DNA of 17,202 nt from a bacterium (lineage in GTDB: Bacteria; UBA6262). Shown here piece after piece: positions 8,374 through 16,245 of this stretch; position 1 is the first letter of the stretch, and every line of letters starts with the position of its first letter. Both the position numbers and the translations under genes were made by a program. Location: contig JAQUQP010000021.1 in NCBI GenBank assembly GCA_028716025.1, positions 1 to 17,202 on the forward strand. Direction: 5' to 3'. The notes under the pieces are model-generated. The model was not told where the DNA came from, searched no databases, and was given only the letters and a program-made list of their open reading frames with translations.

Positions 8374-9528
8374 ATGTTCTCAGCGAGAGTCTTATCAGTC
8401 GCGGATAGCAAAAAGGAGATGGCCAAAATCGGCGTGGATCCTTATGGCATCAGGCTGATGGCAGATAAAGCCGACCTGATAGTGATCAAAATAGAAAAAA
8501 TCGATCATCGCGCTGCCAATATACTGAAACAAGAAATGCTTTCTCTGGGTGGAGAAACAGCTTGCGCCCGTGCGGTAATGTCGCTTAAACAAGGAAGCGC
8601 ACCAGCCTTATTGTTAGGTACTCCGGCCCAATACTACAAATTAATTTTTAAATTAATGTATCAGCCTTTTGGCCTTAAGTCCCTTTCCGCGTTGATAAAA
8701 AATACTATTGATAACTATTACCAGCGTATAAAAAAAGTACAGATCATGGGCATCCTGAACGTTACTCCTGATTCTTTTTCTGACGGCGGCAAATATTTTT
8801 CTCCGGATCTGGCGGTTGCCCGCGCCATAGAAATGGTGAAAGAGGGAGCCGATATTGTTGATATTGGCGGGGAATCCAGCCGTCCTGGCAGTATGCCCAT
8901 ATCAGCCAGGGAAGAACTAGCTCGGATTTTACCAGTGGTAAAAGAGATTATTAAAAAAACCAGGGTGCCGGTAAGTATTGATACTTATAAATCGGAAGTA
9001 GCTGGAGTGTGCCTGGATCAGGGGGCCTGCATGATCAATGATGTTTCTGCTTTACGCTTCGACCGGCGCATGGCCAAACTGATAGCTAAACATAAAATAA
9101 AAGTAGTACTCATGCATATGCAAGGAACCCCGCGTCAAATGCAGAAAAGACCAAGTTATCAAGACGTGGTCAGCGAAGTATTCCAATTCCTGAATGAGAG
9201 AATGCAATACGCGATCAGCCAAGGGATAGCCAGGGAAAATCTTATTATTGACCCTGGTATCGGATTTGGCAAAACCCTGGAACATAATCTTTCCCTGCTG
9301 CAAAAACTGTCAGAATTTAAATCATTAGGAGCGCCTGTCCTTTTAGGGGTATCACGCAAATCAATGCTCGGTAAAATTCTCGGCCTGGATGCGGGTGAAC
9401 GCTTGAATGGAAGCTTGGCTGCGGCTGCCTGGGGATACCTGCATGGAGCGAGTATTTTGCGAGTGCATGATGTGCGGGCTACTAAAGAAGTAATTACCAT
9501 ACTAAAGGCTATAAAAAGAGGTGACTGA
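8374..9528 (+). CDS. folP: Dihydropteroate synthase, long form with N-terminal extension
   Basis: FolP condenses 6-hydroxymethyl-7,8-dihydropterin pyrophosphate with p-aminobenzoate to give dihydropteroate. The catalytic TIM-barrel starts near residue 122 with IMGILNVTPDSFSDGG and continues with DIVDIGGESSRPGS, PVSIDTYKSEVA, MINDVSAL, VLMHMQGTPRQMQ, DPGIGFGKTLEHNLSLL and PVLLGVSRKSMLG, all classic landmarks. About 120 residues precede it, including GVDPYGIRLMADKAD and NILKQEMLSLGGETACA. This extra domain occurs in long DHPS forms of several anaerobic lineages, and its role is unknown to me. I chose ATG 8374 because GGGTGG and AGGA lie just ahead of it; ATG 8362 is in frame and would add MGGC but lacks a ribosome site. 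The stop TGA overlaps the cdaA ATG by one base. Confidence 0.95.
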   Translation: MFSARVLSVADSKKEMAKIGVDPYGIRLMADKADLIVIKIEKIDHRAANILKQEMLSLGGETACARAVMSLKQGSAPALLLGTPAQYYKLIFKLMYQPFGLKSLSALIKNTIDNYYQRIKKVQIMGILNVTPDSFSDGGKYFSPDLAVARAIEMVKEGADIVDIGGESSRPGSMPISAREELARILPVVKEIIKKTRVPVSIDTYKSEVAGVCLDQGACMINDVSALRFDRRMAKLIAKHKIKVVLMHMQGTPRQMQKRPSYQDVVSEVFQFLNERMQYAISQGIARENLIIDPGIGFGKTLEHNLSLLQKLSEFKSLGAPVLLGVSRKSMLGKILGLDAGERLNGSLAAAAWGYLHGASILRVHDVRATKEVITILKAIKRGD

Positions 9529-10421
9529 TGCCGGGAATACCATTCATCATCAAAGATGTAGCTATCGGAACTATTGATATCGTTATTGTTACTTTCTTAT
9601 TTTATAAGTTATTTATGCTGATCAGGGATACCCGTGCAGTACAGGTTTTAAAGGGATTGATCATTCTTTCTATTGTCACGATCTTTGCCCAGATATTGCA
9701 GTTACCGGTCCTGCGCTGGATCATGGGCGGGTTCTGGACCATAGGCGTGATCACTGCTATTATTGTTTTCCAGCCGGAATTACGCAATGCCCTGGCACAG
9801 ATCGGAGCGAACCGCTTTACGAACATTTTCCTGCGACCGGAATTTGTCACGGAAATAGGTAAAGCGATCGAAGTCTGTTCAGCCAAAAAAATAGGAGCGA
9901 TTATTGCTTTGGAACGGGCTACCGGCCTGCGTAATTATATCGAAAGTGGGGCCAAGATCAACAGCGAGGTAACAGCTGAATTATTAGGTACTATTTTTAC
10001 TCCAAATTCCCCACTACATGATGGAGCGGTGATCATCAGGCATGATCGTATCGCTGCTGCCGCCTGTATTCTACCTTTGTCCAAGAATCCTAACCTGCCT
10101 AAATCAGTCGGCACCAGGCATCGCGCTGCGTTAGGTTTAAGCGAAGAAACAGATGCCGCGATTATTGTGGTCAGTGAAGAAACCGGCGACATTGCTTTGG
10201 TCCATGATAAGAAAATATTATCAAACTTGAGTGTAGAAACACTGGAAAAAGAAATTACTGACCTATATGCCAATTCTAATACTTCTGGGAAACGATTCCA
10301 TTGGCAATTACGCCCCAGTTTTAACCGCCGGGATATGATTAGTAACCTTGATGTGAAACTTATTTCTTTCTTACTGGCTTTACTGCTGTGGGCTTATGTT
10401 AAATATTATTTAGGACACTAA
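9528..10421 (+). CDS. cdaA: Diadenylate cyclase CdaA with an unusual C-terminal membrane segment
   Basis: CdaA makes cyclic di-AMP from two ATP at the membrane; c-di-AMP commonly controls potassium and osmolyte balance and cell-wall homeostasis. The N-terminal third holds about three membrane spans (residues 10-85). The cyclase domain follows, with both catalytic motifs: D165-G-A167 in LHDGAVIIRHDRI and R197-H-R199 in GTRHRAALGLSEETDA. The protein does not stop at the usual end of the family. It adds a basic linker and a hydrophobic span at about 278-294 (LISFLLALLLWAYVKYY), resembling the N-terminal anchor of CdaR/YbbR proteins. A separate cdaR is absent; a repeat and then pdxJ follow. The ATG overlaps the folP stop and has a strong ribosome site (GAGGTGA). 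Upstream coupling to folP and the nearby glmS echo the cdaA-cdaR-glmM-glmS cluster of Firmicutes. Confidence 0.95.
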   Translation: MPGIPFIIKDVAIGTIDIVIVTFLFYKLFMLIRDTRAVQVLKGLIILSIVTIFAQILQLPVLRWIMGGFWTIGVITAIIVFQPELRNALAQIGANRFTNIFLRPEFVTEIGKAIEVCSAKKIGAIIALERATGLRNYIESGAKINSEVTAELLGTIFTPNSPLHDGAVIIRHDRIAAAACILPLSKNPNLPKSVGTRHRAALGLSEETDAAIIVVSEETGDIALVHDKKILSNLSVETLEKEITDLYANSNTSGKRFHWQLRPSFNRRDMISNLDVKLISFLLALLLWAYVKYYLGH

Positions 10422-10436
10422 TTAAGAACAAATCCG

Positions 10437-10518
10437 AATAGCTAATATCTAAATTCTAAACGCTATTGTTTTGGACATTCGTTATTGGGGATTGTTTAGG
10501 ATTTAGAGCTTAGAATTT
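10437..10518. repeat. AT-rich palindromic repeat, copy 2 (between cdaA and pdxJ)
   Basis: Inverted arms 10437-10461 and 10494-10518 match at 19 of 25 positions. The right arm starts with the same 14 bases, GTTTAGGATTTAGA, as the copy after folE, and ends in TTAGAATTT like it. The middle (10462-10493) differs between the copies. The element ends just ahead of the ribosome site of pdxJ. Confidence 0.6.
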
Positions 10519-10534
10519 AAAATTGGAGTTCAGT

Positions 10535-11248
10535 GTGACTATTTTGTGCGTGAATATTGATCATGTGGCGACATTGCGGCAAGCCCGCGGGAGGATTGAA
10601 CCCCAAATACTTACTGCCGCCAGAATAGCTGAAAATGCCGGGGCGCGTGGTATCACTGTGCATTTGCGTGAGGATCGTAGGCATATACAGGACCAGGATG
10701 TCTATGACTTGCGCGGGGCTGTTCAAACCAAATTAAATCTTGAAATGGCCGCCACTGAAGAAATCGTAAATATTGCTTTAAAAATTGGTCCGGATATGGT
10801 GACTCTAGTACCGGAAAAGAGAAAAGAACTTACCACTGAAGGCGGATTGGATGTCGTGCGGGGAAAAGATAAATTAAGAAAAGTTATATCTTCTTTTCAT
10901 GGGAAAGGTATCCCGGTAAGTTTATTCATTGCTCCTGACCAAAGGCAAGTCAAGGCTAGCGCCGCGATCGGGGCGGACACTATTGAATTGCATACCGGTA
11001 TTTATGTGAATGCCTTGGGAAAAAAACAACAATCCGATGAACTCAAAAAGTTGCGGCTGGCAGCTCAACTGGCCTTAAAACTAGGATTGAATCTTAATGC
11101 CGGGCATGGTTTGGATTACCGGAATGTGATCCCGATAGCTGGTATTAAAGGAATGCAGGAACTGAATATCGGTCATAGTATTATTTCCAGGGCCATGTTT
11201 GTAGGCTTAGATAAAGCGGTTAAGGAAATGGTTAGCTTATTGAAGTAA
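10535..11248 (+). CDS. pdxJ: Pyridoxine 5'-phosphate synthase
   Basis: PdxJ closes the pyridine ring from 1-deoxy-D-xylulose 5-phosphate and 3-amino-2-oxopropyl phosphate, the last ring-forming step of DXP-dependent vitamin B6 synthesis. The 237-residue TIM-barrel shows [14 protein letters not shown] at the start, then [75 protein letters not shown] and [17 protein letters not shown]. The start is GTG 10535. GGAG (10525-10528) is six bases upstream, and the resulting N-terminus, [12 protein letters not shown], matches the usual family start; the longer frame from TTG 10523 would have its start inside the ribosome site. The gene is separated from cdaA by a palindromic repeat and from glmS by a short AT-rich repeat region. 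The pathway partners pdxA and serC are not in view. Confidence 0.97.
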   Translation: MTILCVNIDHVATLRQARGRIEPQILTAARIAENAGARGITVHLREDRRHIQDQDVYDLRGAVQTKLNLEMAATEEIVNIALKIGPDMVTLVPEKRKELTTEGGLDVVRGKDKLRKVISSFHGKGIPVSLFIAPDQRQVKASAAIGADTIELHTGIYVNALGKKQQSDELKKLRLAAQLALKLGLNLNAGHGLDYRNVIPIAGIKGMQELNIGHSIISRAMFVGLDKAVKEMVSLLK

Positions 11249-11259
11249 ATGCGAAGTTC

Positions 11260-11301
11260 CAAATTTAGAATAAGCGTAGCGATAAAATTTGTAATTTGTA
11301 A
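11260..11301. repeat. Short AT-rich repeat between pdxJ and glmS
   Basis: CAAATTT (11260-11266) is inverted at AAATTTG (11285-11291), and TTTGTAA occurs twice in tandem (11288-11301). The composition resembles the other intergenic repeats of this window, but the unit is short and shares no long match with them. Confidence 0.3.
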
Positions 11302-11318
11302 TTTTACGTGGAGGAGTT

Positions 11319-13148
11319 ATGTGCGGGATTGTCGGTTACATAGGCAAAAAAGATGCCATTAGTATTCTTATTGACGGATTAAAACGGTTGGAATACCGCG
11401 GGTATGATTCAGCCGGGGTGGCGGTACTGCAAGATGGCCAGATCCAGTTACGGCGCAGTGCCGGCAAGCTCTCTAATTTAGAGGAAACAGTTATCCAAAA
11501 TCCGTTAGCCGGGACAGTTGGTATTGGCCACACCCGTTGGGCTACCCATGGCAAACCCAGTGAAGAGAACGCCCATCCGCACACTGATTGTGCCGGTGAC
11601 CTGGTGGTTGTGCATAATGGTATTATTGAAAATTATCATCTTCTGAAAAAACAATTGATCCAGGAAGGGCATACTTTCAAAAGCGAAACTGACACCGAAG
11701 TAGTGGCTCATTTACTGGAAAAGCATTTTAAGGGCGACCTGCACAAGGCTTTACAAGAAACTTTAAAAGAACTGGTAGGATCATATGCATTAGGAGTCAT
11801 TTCTAAAAAAGATCCTCATACCGTAGTAGCTGCCCGTAATGGCAGTCCGTTGATCTTGGGCGTAGGAGAGGATGAATATTTTATTGCCAGTGATGTGCCG
11901 GCGATCCTTCAACGGACCAGGAAGATCATCTATTTAGATGACGGGGAAACCGCCCGGCTGACGCTGGACGGAATTGTGATTTATGATCAAGCCGGGCTCG
12001 AGGTTAAAAAGAAAGTCCATACTATTACCTGGGATCCGATCATGGCTGAAAAAGCCGGCTTTAAACATTTTATGCTGAAAGAGATCTATGAACAACCACG
12101 AGTTATCCAAGATACTTTTCGTGGCCGAGTCCTGCCGGACGAGGGGGAGGTTTTCCTGGAAGAAGTGACGCTTGATCCTGATTATGTCCGGGACATTAAT
12201 AAGATATTCATCGTGGCTTGTGGTACCAGTTATCACGCAGGTATGGTTGGCAAATACTTGTTTGAAGATCATCTGCGTATTCCAAGTGAGGTGGATATTG
12301 CCAGTGAATTTCGTTACCGTAATCCAATCATTGATGAAAAAACACTGGTCATAGTCATCTCCCAATCAGGTGAAACTGCAGATACCCTGGCTGGTTTAAG
12401 AGAAGCCAAAGCTAAAGGCAGTAAAGTATTAGCCGTCTGCAATGTCGTAGGCAGTACTATTACCCGGGAAGCCGATGGCACGATCTATACCCATGCCGGG
12501 CCAGAGATCGGGGTGGCTTCGACCAAGGCCTTTACCGCACAGTTAACTGCGCTTTATATTGTTCTCTTGTACCTGGGGCGCCGGCGCGGGATAATGTCTA
12601 AAGAAGAAACGCGGACAATTATTGAAAAAATGATGCATATCCCTGCCCAAGTGGAAAAGATCCTGGAACTGGATCAGGAGATCCTGAAAATTTCTCATGA
12701 ATTTTTTAAGAAAGCTGATTTCCTGTATCTAGGGCGCAATGTTAATTATCCGATTGCCTTGGAAGGGGCCTTAAAACTAAAGGAAATTTCTTATATTCAC
12801 GCTGAAGGCTATCCGGCCGGGGAAATGAAGCACGGTCCTATTGCTTTGATCGATGAAAATATGCCGGTCCTGGCCCTGGCTACCAAATGCAAGGTATATG
12901 AAAAAGTATTATCTAATATTGAAGAAGCCAAAGCCCGTGACGGGATCGTGATCGCGCTGGCCACAGAAGGGGATGAGAATATCAAAAAGAAAGCTAACTA
13001 TGTGATATATGTACCGGGAACCCTGGAAATACTTTCGCCACTGCTCAATGTGATCCCGTTGCAGTTGTTAGCTTATCACATTGCCGTACGGCGCGGTTGC
13101 GACGTGGACCAGCCGAGAAATTTAGCCAAATCAGTAACGGTAGAATAA
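11319..13148 (+). CDS. glmS: Glutamine--fructose-6-phosphate aminotransferase (isomerizing)
   Basis: GlmS makes glucosamine 6-phosphate from fructose 6-phosphate and glutamine, committing carbon to peptidoglycan and lipopolysaccharide. The 609-residue length is standard. The N-terminal glutaminase domain begins MCGIVGYIG with C2 as nucleophile after removal of Met, then [32 protein letters not shown] and [10 protein letters not shown]. Two SIS sugar-isomerase domains follow, with [42 protein letters not shown] and [29 protein letters not shown]. The protein ends with the conserved [15 protein letters not shown]. The ATG has a good GGAGG ribosome site. No room exists for a glmS ribozyme in the roughly 70-base leader, and none is recognisable. 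It closes the biosynthetic run that began with tilS, and a GDPD gene follows two bases after its stop. Confidence 0.98.
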   Translation: MCGIVGYIGKKDAISILIDGLKRLEYRGYDSAGVAVLQDGQIQLRRSAGKLSNLEETVIQNPLAGTVGIGHTRWATHGKPSEENAHPHTDCAGDLVVVHNGIIENYHLLKKQLIQEGHTFKSETDTEVVAHLLEKHFKGDLHKALQETLKELVGSYALGVISKKDPHTVVAARNGSPLILGVGEDEYFIASDVPAILQRTRKIIYLDDGETARLTLDGIVIYDQAGLEVKKKVHTITWDPIMAEKAGFKHFMLKEIYEQPRVIQDTFRGRVLPDEGEVFLEEVTLDPDYVRDINKIFIVACGTSYHAGMVGKYLFEDHLRIPSEVDIASEFRYRNPIIDEKTLVIVISQSGETADTLAGLREAKAKGSKVLAVCNVVGSTITREADGTIYTHAGPEIGVASTKAFTAQLTALYIVLLYLGRRRGIMSKEETRTIIEKMMHIPAQVEKILELDQEILKISHEFFKKADFLYLGRNVNYPIALEGALKLKEISYIHAEGYPAGEMKHGPIALIDENMPVLALATKCKVYEKVLSNIEEAKARDGIVIALATEGDENIKKKANYVIYVPGTLEILSPLLNVIPLQLLAYHIAVRRGCDVDQPRNLAKSVTVE

Positions 13149-13150
13149 TT

Positions 13151-13840
13151 ATGAAAGTTTTTGCCCATCGCGGATTTTCTGGTAAATATCCTGAGAACAC
13201 CAGGCTGGCTTTTGACCAGGCTCACGAGCTTGGGGTAGATGGATTTGAGCTGGACGTCCAACTATCCGCGGATAATAAAATAGTCGTTTTTCATGACCGC
13301 ACGCTCGAAAGGACGACAAATGGAAAAGGCCGACTGGGCGATCACACATTGCTTGAGCTAAAGCAATATGACGCCGGGCAAGGAGAACAGATTCCGGCTT
13401 TAGCCGAATTACTCAAAACGTATTACCTTGGGCCACAATTAATGATCGAATTAAAATATCCAACCGCCAGTAATTACCAGCCACTGATTGAGGCTTTAGT
13501 AAAATTGTTAAAACGGTTTAAACTAAAATATCCTCCGATCATCTGTTCATTTAACTGGCCGGCTTTGGTCTACTTACGGAATAAGAACCAGGCTCTAAAT
13601 ATTGCAGTTTTACACCGGCATAAACCGTTCACGCGGGTGCTACAGATCGCTAAAATGGTTAAGGCCTGCGCTATTTCCACAAATATTGACGAAGTAAACT
13701 GCAGGAAAGTTGCTGCAACTAAAGCGGCAGGCTTAAAAATGTATGCTTGGACTGTGAATACAAAAAAACAAGCTTCTTTTTGCTGTCAATTAGGTATCTT
13801 TGGCATTATCTCTAATTTTCCCAATGAGGTGAGGCCGTGA
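13151..13840 (+). CDS. Glycerophosphodiester phosphodiesterase family protein
   Basis: This 229-residue GDPD hydrolyses glycerophosphodiesters, the products of phospholipid breakdown, to sn-glycerol 3-phosphate and an alcohol. There is no signal peptide, so it is probably cytosolic like UgpQ. Active-site features are H6-R-G8 in FAHRGFSGKYPENT, E33 and D35 in GFELDVQLS, and H48-D49 in VVFHDRTLERTTNG, followed by MIELKYP in the barrel and AWTVN near the end. I take ATG 13151 as the start because the domain begins right there; the frame extends upstream into glmS to 13097, but that extra stretch has no homology. The ATG lies two bases after the glmS stop with no strong ribosome site, implying coupling. 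Confidence 0.92.
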   Translation: MKVFAHRGFSGKYPENTRLAFDQAHELGVDGFELDVQLSADNKIVVFHDRTLERTTNGKGRLGDHTLLELKQYDAGQGEQIPALAELLKTYYLGPQLMIELKYPTASNYQPLIEALVKLLKRFKLKYPPIICSFNWPALVYLRNKNQALNIAVLHRHKPFTRVLQIAKMVKACAISTNIDEVNCRKVAATKAAGLKMYAWTVNTKKQASFCCQLGIFGIISNFPNEVRP

Positions 13841-13845
13841 ATCCC

Positions 13846-13890
13846 GTTAGACCTCAAAGAACTACCAGGTAGTATTAACCAGAGGTCAAC
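13846..13890. promoter_or_regulatory. Nested palindromes upstream of the larA-like gene
   Basis: A perfect 13-bp palindrome, ACTACCAGGTAGT (13861-13873), lies inside a larger inverted repeat: GACCTC (13850-13855) with GAGGTC (13882-13887), extended by GTT/AAC after one bulged base. The single-base centre cannot form an RNA hairpin loop, so the inner part reads better as a protein-binding site. No T-run follows, so it is not a typical terminator. It lies about 60 bases ahead of the larA-like start. No clear promoter boxes were found here. Confidence 0.4.
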
Positions 13891-13948
13891 AAAAAGCAGC
13901 GAGTGACAAGATGGCTAAAGTAGTCTAATGTTAAGGAGATCTAACCGG

Positions 13949-15334
13949 GTGAAAATAGAATTGACCTACGGTAAAGATAAAATTACCCTGGATGTGGACA
14001 ACCAATTTTTAGCCGGCCCATTGATCAAAGCTAAAGTTAGCCAGTCTATCCCAGGGACTCCGTGCGAGATCATCCGCCAAAGCTTTCTTGCCCCTAAAAA
14101 CCGTCCCGCGCTGCGTAATGTAGTCAAAAACCAAAGAGTTGGACTGGTCGTATCTGATGAATTACGGGTTGGCTTGCAGGAGCAAATAATCTCCTGTCTT
14201 TTGGCTGAAATTGCTGCTGGTTCTCCCGCGGAAGTATTTGTTTTTGTGGCTACTGGTTCACATCATCCGGAAATCTACGCTAAGAATATTATTGCCTGGA
14301 TACACCGTTATGCCCAAGAACTTAAACTTTCTTACCAGGTATTTCCTAACCAATGTGAGCGGCAGGATGATTATATCAACCTGGGCCAGACCACTTATCA
14401 TACGCCTGTCTACGTCCATAAAATGTGGCTATCCTGCCCGGTCCGGGTACATGGCCATGAGGCCAAGTATCATTATATGAACGGCTATTCCTGTATTGAT
14501 AAGCATATTGTCCCTGGACTCTCCGCGCACGCTTCGATCCAGGCCAATCATAAACTGGCCTTGCACCATCATGATTCGGTGGCTGGCAAAAATGCCTGGC
14601 ACCATGATCCCTATCGCCAGAATAACCCATTTTCACAAGATGGCAAGCAATGCCGGAAAATGAGCGAAAAATATATTTATGACCAGGCAACCGGTACGGT
14701 CAAAGAAGCTGAAATTATTACCTTTGGTCTGGATATGGTCAGCCAAAAAGATAAAATATTCTGGATCGATTGCGGCGACCCGGACCTGGTATGCCAGGAT
14801 GTTACCGCAGCGGTGGACAAATACCTGGGATTTGAAGTTGAAAAAACAAAATATCTGGTGCAGTCGCCCGGCGGACCACCGGCCAGTGAAACTATCTATT
14901 ATGTGCAAAATGGTTTTGATATGGTTATTAAAGGTGCTCTGCTGCCGGGTGGCGAGGCTTTGGTTTTAGCTCCCTGCAATGGCCGGCCTGAAGTTCCTGA
15001 AAATATCCGCGGCATCTGTCCTGATCCAGAGTCAATGGAATTGTTCTGGAACACCCTGGTGGAATACCTGGATAAACCCCTGGAACAATGGATCAGTTTC
15101 GTAGACCAAAATTTTAAGCTTTTTATGTGGAAAACCGACCGGGTCATCAAACTATTTAAAGATTCCGGGATCAAAATATACCTTTATTCCCAATTACCGG
15201 ATGAAGTGGTGCGTAAAGGGGGCTTTATTCCTGTACATGATCCGCAAAAATGGATCAAGGAAAGGGCGGCACGAAACGACGGTAAAATAAGGTGCGTAGA
15301 TGAAGCGAATAAGCTCTGCGTCTTAGGAAAATAA
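13949..15334 (+). CDS. LarA-type nickel-dependent racemase/epimerase (DUF2088)
   Basis: This is a 461-residue homologue of lactate racemase LarA, which uses the nickel pincer (NPN) cofactor to racemise 2-hydroxy acids. The alignable residues are in place. H105 lies in ATGSHHPE, H175 in AKYHYMNGYS and K185 in SCIDKHIVPGLS (in LarA the Lys carries the cofactor), and H201 in ASIQANHKLAL is a nickel-ligand candidate. These correspond well to H108, H174, K184 and H200 of the Lactobacillus plantarum enzyme. The true substrate is uncertain because the family is diverse, and larB, larC and larE for cofactor synthesis are not in the window. GTG 13949 is preferred since AAGGAGAT lies eight bases ahead of it; the in-frame ATG 13928 overlaps that ribosome site region. 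A lipoprotein gene follows 17 bases later. Confidence 0.88.
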   Translation: MKIELTYGKDKITLDVDNQFLAGPLIKAKVSQSIPGTPCEIIRQSFLAPKNRPALRNVVKNQRVGLVVSDELRVGLQEQIISCLLAEIAAGSPAEVFVFVATGSHHPEIYAKNIIAWIHRYAQELKLSYQVFPNQCERQDDYINLGQTTYHTPVYVHKMWLSCPVRVHGHEAKYHYMNGYSCIDKHIVPGLSAHASIQANHKLALHHHDSVAGKNAWHHDPYRQNNPFSQDGKQCRKMSEKYIYDQATGTVKEAEIITFGLDMVSQKDKIFWIDCGDPDLVCQDVTAAVDKYLGFEVEKTKYLVQSPGGPPASETIYYVQNGFDMVIKGALLPGGEALVLAPCNGRPEVPENIRGICPDPESMELFWNTLVEYLDKPLEQWISFVDQNFKLFMWKTDRVIKLFKDSGIKIYLYSQLPDEVVRKGGFIPVHDPQKWIKERAARNDGKIRCVDEANKLCVLGK

Positions 15335-15351
15335 GACATAGGTGAGGGAAT

Positions 15352-15903
15352 ATGACTAAAAAGATATGTGTATACATGATAATTTCCCTGGTTCTGCTAA
15401 ATGGTTGTGCGGTAAGCGTGTTGGATTGGGGAATTAAAATGCAATCTCCGGTCCCTGCCGAGACAACTACCTATAGCGATGAAGATATAGACATTAAATT
15501 CATTATTGATGATAAAAGTATCAATTTTGATTTAAAAAATAAGACCCCAAACGGGATTAAGTTGAATTATGATGAAATATCATATATTTCTCCCTCTGGC
15601 GCGAGTTTACGGGTCGTTTCCAGTAATATCCGTTTTACTGATCGTTTTTCACCTCAGGCCCCGGCAGTAGTACCTCCTGGATTGTCAATTTCCGAAGCCA
15701 TTATCCCGGCACAAAACATTTTTTTCCGGGCTAATGATATGGCCTATTATGGCTGGGACGTTGTGCCGTTATTTCCTAATGACGCAAAAACCTATCTGGA
15801 TAAGGAATTTGGTTTGTATTTCCCGATGGAGATCAGGGGAGTAAAAAAAGAGTTTATTTTCAAATTTAAGATTTATAGTGTGGGGCGTCCAAAAGATCAT
15901 TAA
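15352..15903 (+). CDS. Predicted lipoprotein of unknown function
   Basis: I do not recognise this 183-residue protein. It begins with a lipoprotein signal: basic MTKK, a hydrophobic core and the lipobox LLNGC with the modified cysteine at C19, so the mature protein is membrane-anchored. Residue +2 is Ala, which in many diderms would permit outer-membrane sorting. The rest is rich in beta-prone segments (IDIKFIIDDKSINFDLKNKT, then IKLNYDEISYISPSG), suggesting an all-beta domain. The spacing from larA is 17 bases, with a GGTGAGGG ribosome site, so it may be co-transcribed. The last nine codons and the stop lie within the left terminal repeat of palindromic element B, meaning the element supplies the end of the gene. 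That tail (SVGRPKDH) may therefore not be ancestral. Confidence 0.75.
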   Translation: MTKKICVYMIISLVLLNGCAVSVLDWGIKMQSPVPAETTTYSDEDIDIKFIIDDKSINFDLKNKTPNGIKLNYDEISYISPSGASLRVVSSNIRFTDRFSPQAPAVVPPGLSISEAIIPAQNIFFRANDMAYYGWDVVPLFPNDAKTYLDKEFGLYFPMEIRGVKKEFIFKFKIYSVGRPKDH

Positions 15904-16142
15904 ATTTGCGGAGATATTTTTCCCTGATTCAAGGCGCGAGGAACGCTGCGTGCTTTAGGCTCGTAAGTGACGAGTAACACCGAAGCAGGGGAAAAGAGCC
16001 CGCCCGGAGGGAAGGATGTCTTTGGCCGACTTCTGCGTCGCTCCTCCTGGACGTATCTAAAGATACGCCGGCGTCGTCGCTCCTTGTATTCGACTCAAAT
16101 CCATTCCTTCAAATGTAAAGATCTTTTGGATGCACCACACTA
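15876..16142. repeat. 267-bp palindromic dispersed element, copy B
   Basis: Terminal inverted repeats of 33 bp, 15876-15908 and 16110-16142, match at 29 of 33 positions and start and end with TA. Internal blocks align in order with copy A: CAAGGC-CGAGGA (15930-15942), TCTTTGGCCG (16019-16028), CTCCTCCT (16041-16048), GACGTATC (16050-16057) and ATTCGACTCAAAT (16088-16100). The hairpin CGTATC/GATACG (16052-16057 with 16062-16067) is kept with a four-base loop in place of six. The left arm overlaps the lipoprotein stop codon. This region otherwise fills most of the gap between the lipoprotein and the GalT-like gene, and no gene lies inside. Confidence 0.85.
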
Positions 16143-16161
16143 ACCGTTGAAAAGAAAAAAA

Positions 16162-16215
16162 TAAACAACTTTTTGTTGAAATAAGGGGTTCTTTTAAGTA
16201 GAATAAAGTTGTTTA
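16162..16215 (+). promoter_or_regulatory. Promoter of the GalT-like gene bracketed by an 11-bp inverted repeat
   Basis: TTGAAA (16176-16181) and TAGAAT (16199-16204) are 17 bases apart, giving a start near 16211. A perfect 11-bp inverted repeat, TAAACAACTTT (16162-16172) and AAAGTTGTTTA (16205-16215), flanks the two boxes, with arm centres 43 bp apart, about four helical turns. Such an arrangement suits a regulator binding both sides of the promoter, or DNA hairpin formation. The ribosome site AGAGGAG (16234-16240) follows. Confidence 0.6.
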
Positions 16216-16245
16216 CATCTCATTTTGCAAGCCAGAGGAGCATGT

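Noticed and set aside
10523..10534. TTG 10523 as the pdxJ start
   Set aside because: It overlaps the GGAG ribosome site, and GTG 10535 gives the usual family N-terminus.
11249..11318. glmS ribozyme or riboswitch upstream of glmS
   Set aside because: The leader is about 70 bases, AT-rich and repeat-like, with none of the ribozyme's conserved pseudoknotted core recognisable.
13097..13150. Upstream extension of the GDPD frame into glmS
   Set aside because: It reads the end of glmS in another frame and has no homology to GDPD proteins, whose domain begins at ATG 13151.
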